In this document: positions 54,615 to 64,000 of the stretch, piece by piece | Layout of the letters: every line of letters begins with the position of its first letter | Numbering within the stretch: position 1 is the first letter of the stretch | Source: Halichondria panicea | Taxonomy: Eukaryota > Porifera > Demospongiae > Suberitida > Halichondriidae | Assembly (NCBI RefSeq): GCF_963675165.1 | Contig: NC_087390.1 | Span: 3,176,001 to 3,240,000, forward strand | Length of the DNA stretch: 64,000 bases | Direction of reading: 5' to 3' | Notes under the pieces: model-generated | Told to the model about the DNA's origin: nothing | Databases searched by the model: none | Seen by the model: the letters and a program-made list of their open reading frames with translations, nothing else | Program-made: the position numbers and the translations under genes

Positions 54615-57014
54615 CATAGTAGTAAGTGTAGAAGCAATTAGGTGTGTAATTAGCTAAAGCAGCAAGGAATTTAATAAGCACTAATTGCGGGGCCTGTGAC
54701 ATCACATCCGGGGTACCCATTAATTTAGCCCCGCCCAACAGCATTTTGTCATTGTGAAATCATCATTTTTCAATCCTCTGTGCTATTCTATGCTACACTT
54801 TCTGTTCATTTGTCATAAAAGTCAATGAAATGTTAAACTATCTGCTATATTGCAAGAATTTTTGGCTAAAAGTGAACGGTTCTTGAGATAGCCACCACTG
54901 GTTTTTCTGTTGAAAGTGCTCCTTTTCGGAAAGGGGATAATAACAGGAAGGTTTCCATATGCTGACTCAGTAAATATTGACACTCTAGTTGCTGACTCAG
55001 CACTCACATGCACATTAAATCATCAGCTAAATAAAAATTATTGAGCTCATGTCAATGATTCTTCCAGAGACTAGCTCTAACTAGACTCATATAATACAAG
55101 TCGGGGCCAGCTGTGCGTTGACTTCGATAAAAGGCCGCTCATGGTATTACAAGAGCACTGATTTGTACTTGTATCTCTGCTTCTGAGCAAAATTGGCAAA
55201 AATAAAATTTGACCCTCCCCCTACAAAATAAAGTTTTATGCTTACAGGCACTAAAAACTAGGCTTGAAGTACTCTGTAAGAGAAGTTTGGAGAAATCCAA
55301 TTAGTGACCTTAATTAGCTAATTGTTTCATACGAGTGTTGCAAACTGCGCATGCACTGCGTGCTAATGCCTCTCGCCATGGTTATGCTTTCGCTCAAAAG
55401 TATTAGAGTGTTAGTAGGGAGAATAAGCTTTTCTCTATAATGAATTTTACATTAAAATTGCATTAGACTTTGAAAATGATTGTGAAGTCTATCTATCTAT
55501 CCGAGTAGAATGCTATGTGAAAAATTACTAGGATTGGCCGGGGAAACCACCAAAACGTGTGGAAACAAGAAATCAGACGAGAGCATAACTCCAATCCGTT
55601 ACAACTTCATTCACATGTACTGGTAGAACTACTTTTCCATGTTTTCCCGGCCATGCAATCCACGCAATTTTTACTGGTGGGGTGATGACCAATCCCTTAT
55701 ACATCCATTTTAGAATTTGCAGGCATATAATCATGCATATAATCATTATGATTTGTGATGAATTGATGTTCCTATATAATACATGCAGTGTTGAGCACAG
55801 ATATACAGTCGATTCATGCGTATAGTGACATGCAGTAAAACCTACTGGTTTTACTAATATAACTGAGAAAGGACTTGTGTACATGCATCTATTGTATATG
55901 GTATCATTGTAGTGTTCTGTGACTTTTGAAAATTGATTCTGCCAGGATCTGGATTGTCTCACACGTGGGATGAGCGCACATGCGTATTATATCCACAGTA
56001 ATAAGGGGTGTGTCTGCAAGTCAAGTCACAAAGTTATTAATGGCTATATAGCTAGCTGCTTTAGCAGCTCTTTTCTGGCTCTTGTAGGTAATAAAAAGCT
56101 AACGCTTTAGTGCAAGGGTAACTCATAAGTTGAATAGAAACTTTGTGCAAACAAATGTTGCTACAAAAATTCTGAAGACACTGCAACAGCCTTCAATGTG
56201 AGTCAAACTAGTCATAATTCGAGAAAGAAGCTTTCGTTTGCTAATCCACGAAATAAATCCAAAAGAACGTGGCTAGAAGCCTATAGAAGCTGTTAGTTTT
56301 CGTCTCATTGCAACCGTTGAGCAGTTATACAGCTGGAACAGACACACAGACACACACAGTCAGCTTTACTGTATCCCTCATGTGGCTACGCCTCAAGGCA
56401 TAACAATGTTATGCTTGTATCTGGAGAATGTGGACCAGCCAAATTACAATGCTTAATTTTTATAGACATTATCACGTGCATCGAAGTGTGACCACCCACC
56501 CTGCATACTTCTCAGAGTGCATACTCTCCACCATTTCCTTCGAGTGTAGTGCCCACCTCCATGACAGAGCTCTGGATACCCCCCACAATACTATAGTGAT
56601 GATAGAGTGAGATATTTGGCGTAGACTGGACAGGGAGCGTACAAAGGAGCGTATACAAATACATTGAGCTAAATAACAACAGCACAGATTCAAGCTACAT
56701 AATACTGATATAAGAATTAAGAATACCATGTGATGCAGTTGGCTCTCAGAGAGCTACACAATGTATGCTTTATTTATGAAATGGATATTTTATGCTCAAG
56801 TTAAGCATGCAAGCCAGCAGATGGGCTGATTGTAGACAATGGCAATAGGAATTAGGTTTCACTATGCATATACAATGAAAGCACAGTCATGCATATTAAA
56901 TTCATTTACCACAACATCTGGTAGTCAAACTAGCTTGTAAACACAATCCAACAGGTGCAGTGCATACACTAAATACATTGTTGTAACAGTACACGTACAT
57001 GTCTAACGTTTGCC
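54615..57014. other. Repeat-bearing intergenic DNA, no gene seen
   Basis: About 55365-55400 shares TGCCTCTCGCCATGGTTATG with the right end of the insertion near 12920. About 55505-55700 is one arm and part of the interior of the element at 2621-3178 (ATTACTAGGATTGGCCGGGG, CATAACTCCAATCCGTTACA). About 56050-56405 is an inverted copy of the TATGCC/(TG)n family, ending GGCTACGCCTCAAGGCATA. No coding support elsewhere. Confidence 0.65.
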
Positions 57015-57855
57015 TCAAGTTGAATATGAGCACCTCTCCCCATCTGTCACCACATTGTCGGTAAACCCGCAGGAAAACGTGTCTGGATGATGAGGAATAC
57101 ACAAAATGGTCTAACACAGCTGTACTGAGCCACCTGTATACTCATTTATAGGTACATTTATACTGTAGTGGCACTGTGTACTGTATAGATGTAGAACTAT
57201 AAGAAGTATCTTGTACATGCATGCATGCACAGAGATTAATTAGCAACCCCTTCACAGAGAGACTGACTGGCATATCAGATTATGGAGGGAGTGTGATATA
57301 GAGACAAGGGTATCCATCTTTCACCTGTGTTGCATGTCGCTGCCGTCTCCATGTATATATACAGGTTGCTATGAAACTGCATAGAGGAGCCAAGAAACAG
57401 AAAGACACTGAGGTGCTTCATACCAGAGTAGAGAGAGTGGTAGGGCGGCTTGTGGGCAGCTGTGCATGTGTATCCCTTGTCATAGCGACAGCTTCCACTG
57501 TTGTCAGTCACTCCATAACTCTGTGGGTGAAAATAATGTAGACATGTACTGTATGAATCCAATTACTAGTACTAATTGGTTTAGCTACAATAGTACTGTG
57601 CACAAGTATATGCATGCACCCAAAAGTGTTTAATGTCAATTTCTCGAATATTTAAAGAAGGCAGCTTTACTACATTTTCCTAGGTGTTCAATAATGACAT
57701 TGTTATAGTGTACACACACAAATGCAAATGAACGAAACTGATTCATACACTTTGTTTCCGTCGGGAGTGAATCGTATCATGGTGATATTGGTTCTAGAGT
57801 GGAGACTGGCCAATGGTTACCAAACTCCTACATCACCACAGACGGAGCCATCGAT
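57015..57855 (-). CDS. Three 3' exons of an unrecognised Cys-containing protein
   Basis: Exons 57855-57751, 57520-57424 and 57082-57015 have GT/AG junctions and matching phases. They encode IDGSVCGDVGVW, then (after an in-frame TAA) a segment containing TNITMIRFTPDGNK; SYGVTDNSGSCRYDKGYTCT and onward; and DTFSCGFTDNVVTDGERCSY followed by ST and stop. The splice-consistent reading and six or so Cys residues suggest the C-terminus of an extracellular protein. No upstream exon is seen before the divergent TRAF-like gene at 57952, and exon 1 holds the TAA, so the locus may be a truncated pseudogene. Family not recognised. Confidence 0.5.
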
Positions 57856-57951
57856 CTGAGCAAGTGGGGGTAATATAACAATTGGTTATTGTTGAGGTTG
57901 AAGGACATTATACTGTACATGTCATGAACTAGTTAGTCTTAGTTTGAAAAA

Positions 57952-59150
57952 ATGGCTGCAATTAAGACAAACATGCAGGTTACTCAGGTAAGCTTGTGTT
58001 CCGTGTGGTCTTTGTCACGTTGCTAATACAACTGATACTTATAGCTATATACCATGCAATTAACCAATGCTTGTTTCTACAGCTGGCTAGAGAAATGACT
58101 ACAGTCAGTGGAGGTTACGATTATGATTTTGTAGATCAGCCCTCCAAATCTTTGGAGTGTTCGATATGCCTTTTGACCCTACGAGACCCAGTGGTCATCA
58201 GTTGCTGTGGTAACCACTTTTGTGAGCCTTGCATTGAGCGAATAACTGACAACAGAAAGCCTTGTCCTCTCTGCAATTCTCCGAACTTCACAACGTTTCT
58301 CCACAAGGGTGTGGCCCGAGAGGTGAATGCCCTGAGGGTGTATTGTCCCAGAAAGGCCCAGGGCTGTGACTGGCAAGGGGAGCTAGGACAAGTGGACCGC
58401 CATCTCAACCCCCCAAGCTAACTCTAGGGGATGTGGCTTTGTCATGGTTGAGTGCAAATACAAGTGCGAGGGAATGTTGAGCGACAAGTGGTTCCTTCTC
58501 ATGAGGCTGAAGATTGTGTTAAACGACCGATCGAAGTGCAGGTGGCTTTTCTTGCTAGGAGATTAGAGATGCTAGCTATCGAGAATAGATAAATCAAGAA
58601 TAAGTTTGAAGCTGAATTTACAACACTCAAAGAAGAAGTTTTCACACTCAAAGCTGAGAACACATCATTGAAACAGCAAATAGAAGCTCGACCACTGCCA
58701 CCAGTACCTCCTTTCTACTTCACCGGAATTAACTATCAGCAATGCAAGGAGGACAACAGTGCAATAATGAGCCCACCCTTCTATTCTCATCCTAAAGGCT
58801 ACAAAATGTGCTTAGAAATATACCCAAACGGATTCCAGGGTGGAGTGAATACACACTTGTCATTGTTTGTTCACATAATGAGGGGGGAATTTGATGATGT
58901 GCTTCAATGGCCATTCACAGGAAGAATCACCATAGATATATACAGCCAAACGATAAAACAATGGACTCAAGTAAAAATGGTCAACTTCAAAGAGGGTCCA
59001 GTTGAGAGGAGATGTGACTGTTTCACATACGGTGGGTACGGGGAATCTCAAATTCTTCCACAAGACCAAGTTGTAGCAAAGTATGTATGCACGGATGAAA
59101 AGCATAATTTTGTTCGTTTTCGAGTAAATCGTGTGGAACTACCTTATTAA
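57952..59150 (+). pseudogene. TRAF-like RING/zinc-finger/coiled-coil/MATH gene, disrupted
   Basis: Exon 1 57952-57987 (MAAIKTNMQVTQ), a 95-bp GT-AG intron, and exon 2 from 58083. A RING-HC finger (CSICLLTLRDPVVISCCGNH, then FCEPCIE and CPLC) is followed by the first TRAF-type zinc-finger segment (CPRKAQGCDWQGEL..VDRHL). The frame then breaks in a C6 run near 58412. Codons resume with SRGCGFVMVECKYKCE, break again near 58472, continue as VVPSHEAEDCVKRPIEVQVA, and hit TAA at about 58590. The remaining frame encodes a coiled coil (FEAEFTTLKEEVFTLKAENT) and an intact MATH domain (RPLPPVPPFYFTGINY to VRFRVNRVELPY). Whole TRAFs are signalling adaptors and E3 ligases in NF-kB/JNK pathways. Two frameshifts plus one stop argue for a pseudogene; the RING half and MATH half are each still open. 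Confidence 0.85.
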
Positions 59151-59390
59151 CTATAACTCTGACACAGGCTATAAAATTACTATAAATTTGACTCACGTAC
59201 AATGATCCAGAGTGGGTACTGAATATATGATGCATGTATGTTCTTATTAGCTGCATTATTAGATATTGCTTTACATGCATTACGCATGCGTTGTGTTGCA
59301 ACAAGACCTCATGTTTGTTATTCACTGAACTCAAGCTAAAGTGTCTTAGTGTATTGAGAGTTAGCCTAAGACAAACACAACAATATAAAC

Positions 59391-59580
59391 CAGGCAATAC
59401 TAGTGATATTGGAAGATGAATTATCAGAATGCAAGCTCAAAATTGACAAACTGTTTGCAAAAAATGATGAATATGTGCATGCATGTGTAAACAATTGGTA
59501 TACATCTTGCATAAAAGATAATTTATTGTCAAAACAAACCTCCTATACCACATCCATGCATACAGTATAACGTTCTGCTA
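59391..59580 (-). pseudogene. Tiny fragment of a POT-like transporter and its 5' flank
   Basis: CCAGGCAATAC...AGTGATATTGGAAGATGAA matches 61960-61994 inside the 60914 gene. It is joined directly to sequence matching 62770-62900 (ATGTGCATGC, CATCTTGCATAAAAG, CAAAACAAACCTCC). The intervening 800 bp are deleted. Confidence 0.7.
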
Positions 59581-60913
59581 GTACATACATGACATATAGA
59601 TGGAAAATGAACATAGAATATTATTATACCGTATAGCAGGTGTATTGATCAGTTTGCCTTCTTTTCTGACACATGCGACTGATACTACCACGTGGTCCAC
59701 CACGCGCATGCTCAACACTCGACTTACCCGCGGCTCATACTTGGCGTTAACTACGTTTAATTGCATTAAACTACATTTAACGCCTTCGTATTTTCTCAAC
59801 ACCAACCACCTAATTAACCATTAACAACTTACCTGTAAAATAAGCCACAGCAGCCAAGTTAAGACATGGCCATTGTGTAGAGATTTGGCAAAGGCGTTCC
59901 CTGAGGGGAGGGGGGTGACCCCATCCCGCGACCCCTAACTAATTAGTCATGGGTCACGAGAGGGGTTTTGAGCCCAAATTAAGGGGAATTCCCCTTAATT
60001 AACCCCCCTGGCAAGAGGCATTTGAAGTATAATTGGTGATTATTATAATTTAACAATATGCTGCATGGCATTATTGATCATGCATTACCAGAAGTCTTTG
60101 GAGACTATTTAATTTGGCCATCCTCACCTGAATCGGCAAATATACCAGCTGCTATACGGTACAATGTATGTCTCACACAGTATTAAATTTATACACTTAT
60201 ATTATATAAGGACTTGTTTATCAAGGGTGCATGTCCTAATTTCAGAGGGCTGGTTTCTGTATGTGCTTCTGTTGAGTTGAGACTTTGGTTGAGTGCTCGG
60301 ATTATTAGAGGTGCATGCATGCATGCCTCTGCTATTGAGGGTTCCACGTAACAAATCACACCCATGGTATAATCAGTCAACGTGTACTACTAGGATATTT
60401 TGCGAGCATCAAACATAATTATGTGAATTTTACAAGGGTTGATCAATTCACAACAATAAAATTGCAAAATCTAAATTATTACTAGTATAAATACACACGA
60501 TCCTTGCCGATCGTAAAGGGTCAAATTTTCTACTGATTTGGTTCATTTGTAAAGGTTTTTCACCTAGAAGTATTCGGTATACAGGATAACTTGAACAGAT
60601 TTCTCCCAAACGGTTATATGAATCATGTTGCAGTTAAGACTTAGAGTGCATGTAGTTTCAGTATTCATGCACATGACATGTATCAATTGTTAAAAGATAC
60701 TCAAAGGAATGGTGTCCAATGAAAAATTGCATGTATATACTGTGGAGGAATGATTGACTAATTGTGTGTGCAAACACTGTTTACAAAATCGATGAATGGT
60801 TAACATGCGAACATATAAAACAAACACTATTGTTCTAAACATGCATGATCGACAAATTTGATATTTACAGAAAAATGAGTTAGACGTATTTATAACGGAG
60901 CTTATACATTTTG
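59581..60913. other. Intergenic, no gene seen
   Basis: 59700-60100 has similarity to 63000-63120 (ATGCTGCATGGCATTATTGA, GAATTTGGCCATCC), continuing the duplicated flank. A perfect 24-bp palindrome (AATTAAGGGGAA and its complement) lies at 59977-60000. Confidence 0.55.
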
Positions 60914-62470
60914 TTAGCGCTCAGCTGACAAGTACCGATCATAGATTTCCTCCACGACAGTTTGTGCATTGTAGTCCTCGTCTCTAACTCTCCTCTTGTA
61001 CCAGCGAGCCAGGAGGCAGTACAAGATTAATCCAAGCAAACTAACAGCGGCTTTAATCCCATATAATATTGTTAATGCGATGTTCCCTAGAAAAGAATCG
61101 CTAATAATTTCAGGTGAAAACAACACAAGTGCCATAAATCCACCAAATAATCCTCTCATGTTGTATGGAGCCTGAGCACAAACTAACTCTAGCATGTTAC
61201 TAGCCAGCAACATTGCGAGGAAACCCTGAAAAACTGAATGTATAATGTCAATGACATACTCGACTGCCACTAAATCACTGTGATAGTAGTGGACTAGTTC
61301 CAGAATTAGGAACACAATACTGAGAGCCGTGATGAAAAAAGAAATGATTCCAATTTTTCTAAAAATGCTAGGAAGCCTGTTACAAATCACAGGGTATAGA
61401 ACAAATTCATAAAAGACAGTCCAAACCATACCACACCACCAAGAGTTGTACGTGAATAAGGCCAGAAGCTCTGAAACATAACAATTCGAATTGGGGAGAG
61501 ACAACGTTTCATATAGTGGATGGAAGAGTGTAAGTGAGCATCCAAGAAGCCACAGCGTTGAGCAGAGGGGTAACAAACGCAAGATGGTCTTCACATCTTC
61601 AACTTGCTCTGTAGTGAATGGTCCACCATATCTCGACTTTCCCAGGTCCATTCTTGAAGGTACGTCTTCCTCCCAGTATGTGAGAGCACTGCGATTGAGG
61701 GGAGCCTTGTGCTTGGCTGCAAACTTAAGAACTTGATAGATGGTTTTGAGGGACTGAGGTGACTTTGGTTCAATTATAAGCCACTTCTTAGCTAGGAGGA
61801 AGTCAAGAATAAGAACAGCACTCATACACAAAGGTGGCAGCAAACTGTACAGTTGGACAACCCAGTGCGATAATTGACTGCTACACAAAGTATCGGATCT
61901 AATGGGCAAATTGGAAACAGTAGGTATCCAAACACCAGCATAGATACTGAATACAAACCAGGCAATAAAACAAGTGATATTGGAAGATGAAGCATCAGGC
62001 ATCTGATCCAGGCCTAGCTGTAGTGAGGTAACCAAACATGCTACCACAGCTACAATAGAGAGACTCCCACCTATGCAATACAAGACACTCACAACATACA
62101 CGTATTGTGCAATGCCAGGAACTAGGGTGAAGGCACTAGAAAGCAAACTTGTGAGGAACAACAGTACAAAACTGTATTTCATCACTCTGTAGTTCCCCAG
62201 CTTTGCGTCGGCTAGCCATCCCGAGAAAACAGCTCCGAACAAACCAAACACAATTGGGATAGGAAGTAGCCATTGTGAAATTACAAAATTGACATCAGGT
62301 CGTTTACGGTATACATGGGACACTGAAATACAAGATATAGTCAACAGTACGACCCAAACCAGAACAAGAAAGGCTCCCTTGGAATAGAACCACCTCACTC
62401 TGTACTTGCACTTGCAGCCATTCCTTGATACCAGAGGGCTGCCTCCATTCGTAGAGTTAGTTATTCTCAT
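60914..62470 (-). CDS. POT/SLC15-like transporter, intact (518 aa)
   Basis: The start is taken at the ATG at 62470 (MRITNSTNGGSPLVSRNGCK), which resembles the MMRAKRIT/MMGAKSIT starts of paralogs; an ATG at 62488 would add six residues. Landmarks: CKCKYRVRWFYSKGAFLVLV at TM1 (no ExxER), GWLADAKLGNYRVM, LGLDQMPDASSSNITCFIAWF, IEPKSPQSLKTIYQVLKF, HKAPLNRSALTYWEEDVPSR, GGPFTTEQVEDVKTILRLLP, CAQAPYNMRGLF and RWYKRRVRDEDYNAQ. About 12 spans, single exon. It lies 40 kb from its closest relatives (9255, 4563), and two decayed fragments of it lie at 50490 and 59391. Substrate unknown. Confidence 0.8.
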   Translation of the reverse strand: MRITNSTNGGSPLVSRNGCKCKYRVRWFYSKGAFLVLVWVVLLTISCISVSHVYRKRPDVNFVISQWLLPIPIVFGLFGAVFSGWLADAKLGNYRVMKYSFVLLFLTSLLSSAFTLVPGIAQYVYVVSVLYCIGGSLSIVAVVACLVTSLQLGLDQMPDASSSNITCFIAWFVFSIYAGVWIPTVSNLPIRSDTLCSSQLSHWVVQLYSLLPPLCMSAVLILDFLLAKKWLIIEPKSPQSLKTIYQVLKFAAKHKAPLNRSALTYWEEDVPSRMDLGKSRYGGPFTTEQVEDVKTILRLLPLCSTLWLLGCSLTLFHPLYETLSLPNSNCYVSELLALFTYNSWWCGMVWTVFYEFVLYPVICNRLPSIFRKIGIISFFITALSIVFLILELVHYYHSDLVAVEYVIDIIHSVFQGFLAMLLASNMLELVCAQAPYNMRGLFGGFMALVLFSPEIISDSFLGNIALTILYGIKAAVSLLGLILYCLLARWYKRRVRDEDYNAQTVVEEIYDRYLSAER

Positions 62471-63197
62471 AACAGAGTCTGCATGCATGTAATTATACAG
62501 ACGTGTGCATGCATAGATGGCTGCCAAAAACTATACTGTATTTGGTACTACGGCTGAGAGCAATATCTATTGGCAACAATTTCAGACAACTTACGCACAG
62601 ATACAGACACACTTGTACAATCTTTATCTAAATACACTAAATGCTGCCTGCCTGAGTGGCTCATGCTTACTTAATCAGTAATAGTGGTTATTCACTACTT
62701 CCCTAAATGGTTACGAGTCATGTTGCTAAACAATGAGAGTGGGTTTCAGTTTTGTACATTCCATCGATGTTTATTACAAGCTCAAACAATGACTAACTGT
62801 TCACATATAGAAAAGAATGGTGAATATGTGCATGTGCAACAAAAAAGTTATTAAAACATCTTGCATAAAAGCTCCCCTGATGAATGTATTGCAAAAACAA
62901 ACCTCCTTATACGTTGTATATACCACATCCAGACGGTAACATACCGTCTAGTACACACATGATTACACACAGAAAATTACCATAAAAAATTTATATCACA
63001 TATAGTGGGTGTATTTCAATTGAAGTATACTTGGCGATTATGACGATCATGCTGCATGGCATTATTGATCACACGTTACCGATTATTAATTTTGGGTGAG
63101 ATTATTGAATTTGGCCATCCCTACCTGATTTGACAATTACCGATATAATTATGTACATCTCACTAAGTATGAGTATACAGCCTCTAAATTTAGACAC
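62471..63197. other. Intergenic 5' flank, no gene seen
   Basis: AT-rich. Parts match 50800-51020 and 59430-59560, marking eroded duplicates of this flank. Confidence 0.55.
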
Positions 63198-63236
63198 TTA
63201 TTATGCCTCGGTACGCATGCGAGCGAGGTATACGGT

Positions 63237-63312
<76 letters not shown>

Positions 63313-63570
63313 CCGCTACAGCTGCTCAAGGATGAATCAAGTACAAGTAAGAGTTTCTATAGGCTTCTAGTCATGTTTACTTGGATTTTAATTCGTGGAT
63401 TTGCACTTCGTTCTCAAGTTATGCCTAGTTTTACTTACTTGGAATGTCATTGCAGCCTTTTCAGAAGAGTCCGTAGCAAAACTTGTTCACCGAGTGTTAC
63501 TACTCTAAACTTTTGGCATCGATCGTTTTTAGCAACAATCATGGTTGATCATCATTACCCACTATTTGGT
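63198..63570 (+). mobile_element. Copy of the TATGCC/(TG)n repeat family
   Basis: Begins TTATGCCTCGGTACGCATGC, a hairpin-like GCGAGGTATACGG, a long (TG)n tract at about 63237-63309, then GCTACAGCTGCTCAAGGATG and TTCTATAGGCTTCTAGTCAT. The distal part matches the arms of the element at 51170-53210 (TCACCGAGTGTTACTACTCT). The open frame across it is a by-product of the TG run. Confidence 0.75.
63237..63309. repeat. (TG)n microsatellite
   Basis: About 35 TG units embedded in the mobile repeat at the same position where other copies carry shorter TG or CA tracts (12060, 51800). Confidence 0.95.
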
Positions 63571-64000
63571 TGATTGCATACAGCAAAATTAAAGATGTTC
63601 ATCATGATAATTATAATCAATGTGTGTATAAAAGCTAGCTATTACCGTAATTGATGTAATTACAGCACCAGAAAAAATTAATTCCACTTCTGAGTGGCGC
63701 ATCTTTAGAGCACAAAAATTGCGATCAGCCCAAGCTGGCGCCTAAATTATGGTGGCGCTTATGTTCAACAGCTAGTATAGAATTTGTAGAGAAAATGGGC
63801 GTGGTCTAGCTCAGTTTCACTTGCTAGCTGTGCACCGTTGAGAGCTGAATGACTTGTGAACAACGTTCATTGACTGTAGCTATGGGTTAGACAACTGTTT
63901 AGAAGTGAGGGAAGTCAAAGATGCAGGATGATTGTCTTGATGTCTCAAACAAGCCTTTTTATAAGCGCTAGAAAAAAATAATTCCAACAACGATTGGCGC
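63571..64000. other. Window end, no gene seen
   Basis: Two related words, AAAAATTAATTCCACTTCTG and AAAAATAATTCCAACAACGA, each followed by GGCGC, occur about 310 bp apart (near 63672 and 63971). They suggest a repeat running beyond the window. Confidence 0.5.

Noticed and set aside
57741-57880. Forward-strand open reading (VGSESYHGDIGSRVETGQWL...)
   Set aside because: The minus strand of the same bases gives splice-consistent exons that join in phase with two further exons, while the forward frame has no acceptor site.
59977-60000. Perfect 24-bp palindrome considered as an operator-like site
   Set aside because: A single occurrence in AT-rich animal intergenic DNA with no context to suggest a regulator.
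63130-63573. 147-codon ORF with a Val/Cys repeat
   Set aside because: It exists only because a (TG)n tract has no stop in this frame; no start context or motif.

Overview
The window looks like nuclear DNA of a basal metazoan. The best guess is a demosponge of the Amphimedon type. This is inferred from AT-rich intergenic DNA, short GT-AG introns, animal gene families (FTSJ3, ZNF622, SLC38-like, cytosolic sulfotransferase, TRAF, 7TM receptor), TA-dinucleotide-flanked MITEs and an RT with a nuclease-like C-terminus. No database search was possible.

Layout. 1-2103: a secreted beta-helix-like gene on the minus strand, broken by several frameshifts. 2.6-4.4 kb: a 119-bp inverted-repeat element and a 73-bp tandem array. 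4.5-21.5 kb: an array of single-exon proton-oligopeptide-transporter-like (POT/SLC15-like) genes. Three are intact (9255, 15993 minus, 17724), one is badly broken (4563) and one carries a single frameshift (19934). The array is interrupted by a 5'-truncated non-LTR retrotransposon (6736-8641) and by nested fold-back elements (11286-13327). 22.7-28.2 kb: a 12-exon amino-acid transporter gene (AAAP/SLC38-like, minus). 28.5-36.0 kb: a 9-exon FTSJ3/Spb1 gene (minus, 850 aa) with three identical tRNA-Gly(GCC) genes in its introns. 36.3-37.4 kb: a divergent single-exon ZNF622/REI1 gene whose start lies 317 bp from the FTSJ3 start.

37.8-49.9 kb is a segmental duplication. Block A (about 38.5-41.5 kb) recurs as A' (about 44.3-48.1 kb). 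A carries an intact 305-aa protein gene of unknown function and a split POT copy. A' carries a truncated copy of that gene and an intact POT gene. A 7TM receptor gene (41721) and its broken partial copy sit inside the split POT copy. 50-53.3 kb is repeat-rich, including a long-inverted-repeat element with a helix-turn-helix-like ORF remnant. 53.4-54.3 kb is a cytosolic sulfotransferase. 57.0-57.9 kb holds three exons of an unrecognised cysteine-containing protein (minus). 57.95-59.15 kb is a TRAF-like RING/MATH gene with frameshifts and a stop. 60.9-62.5 kb is another intact POT gene (minus). The window ends in repeats, including a (TG)n tract inside a mobile-element family.

Two themes stand out. 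The first is a rapidly duplicating family of divergent POT transporters, with near-invariant cytosolic segments and no recognisable ExxER proton-coupling motif. The second is a translation-related neighbourhood: two 60S biogenesis factors read divergently from one short spacer, with tRNA genes nested in one of them. Splice sites and breaks were read by eye; no transcript evidence was available.
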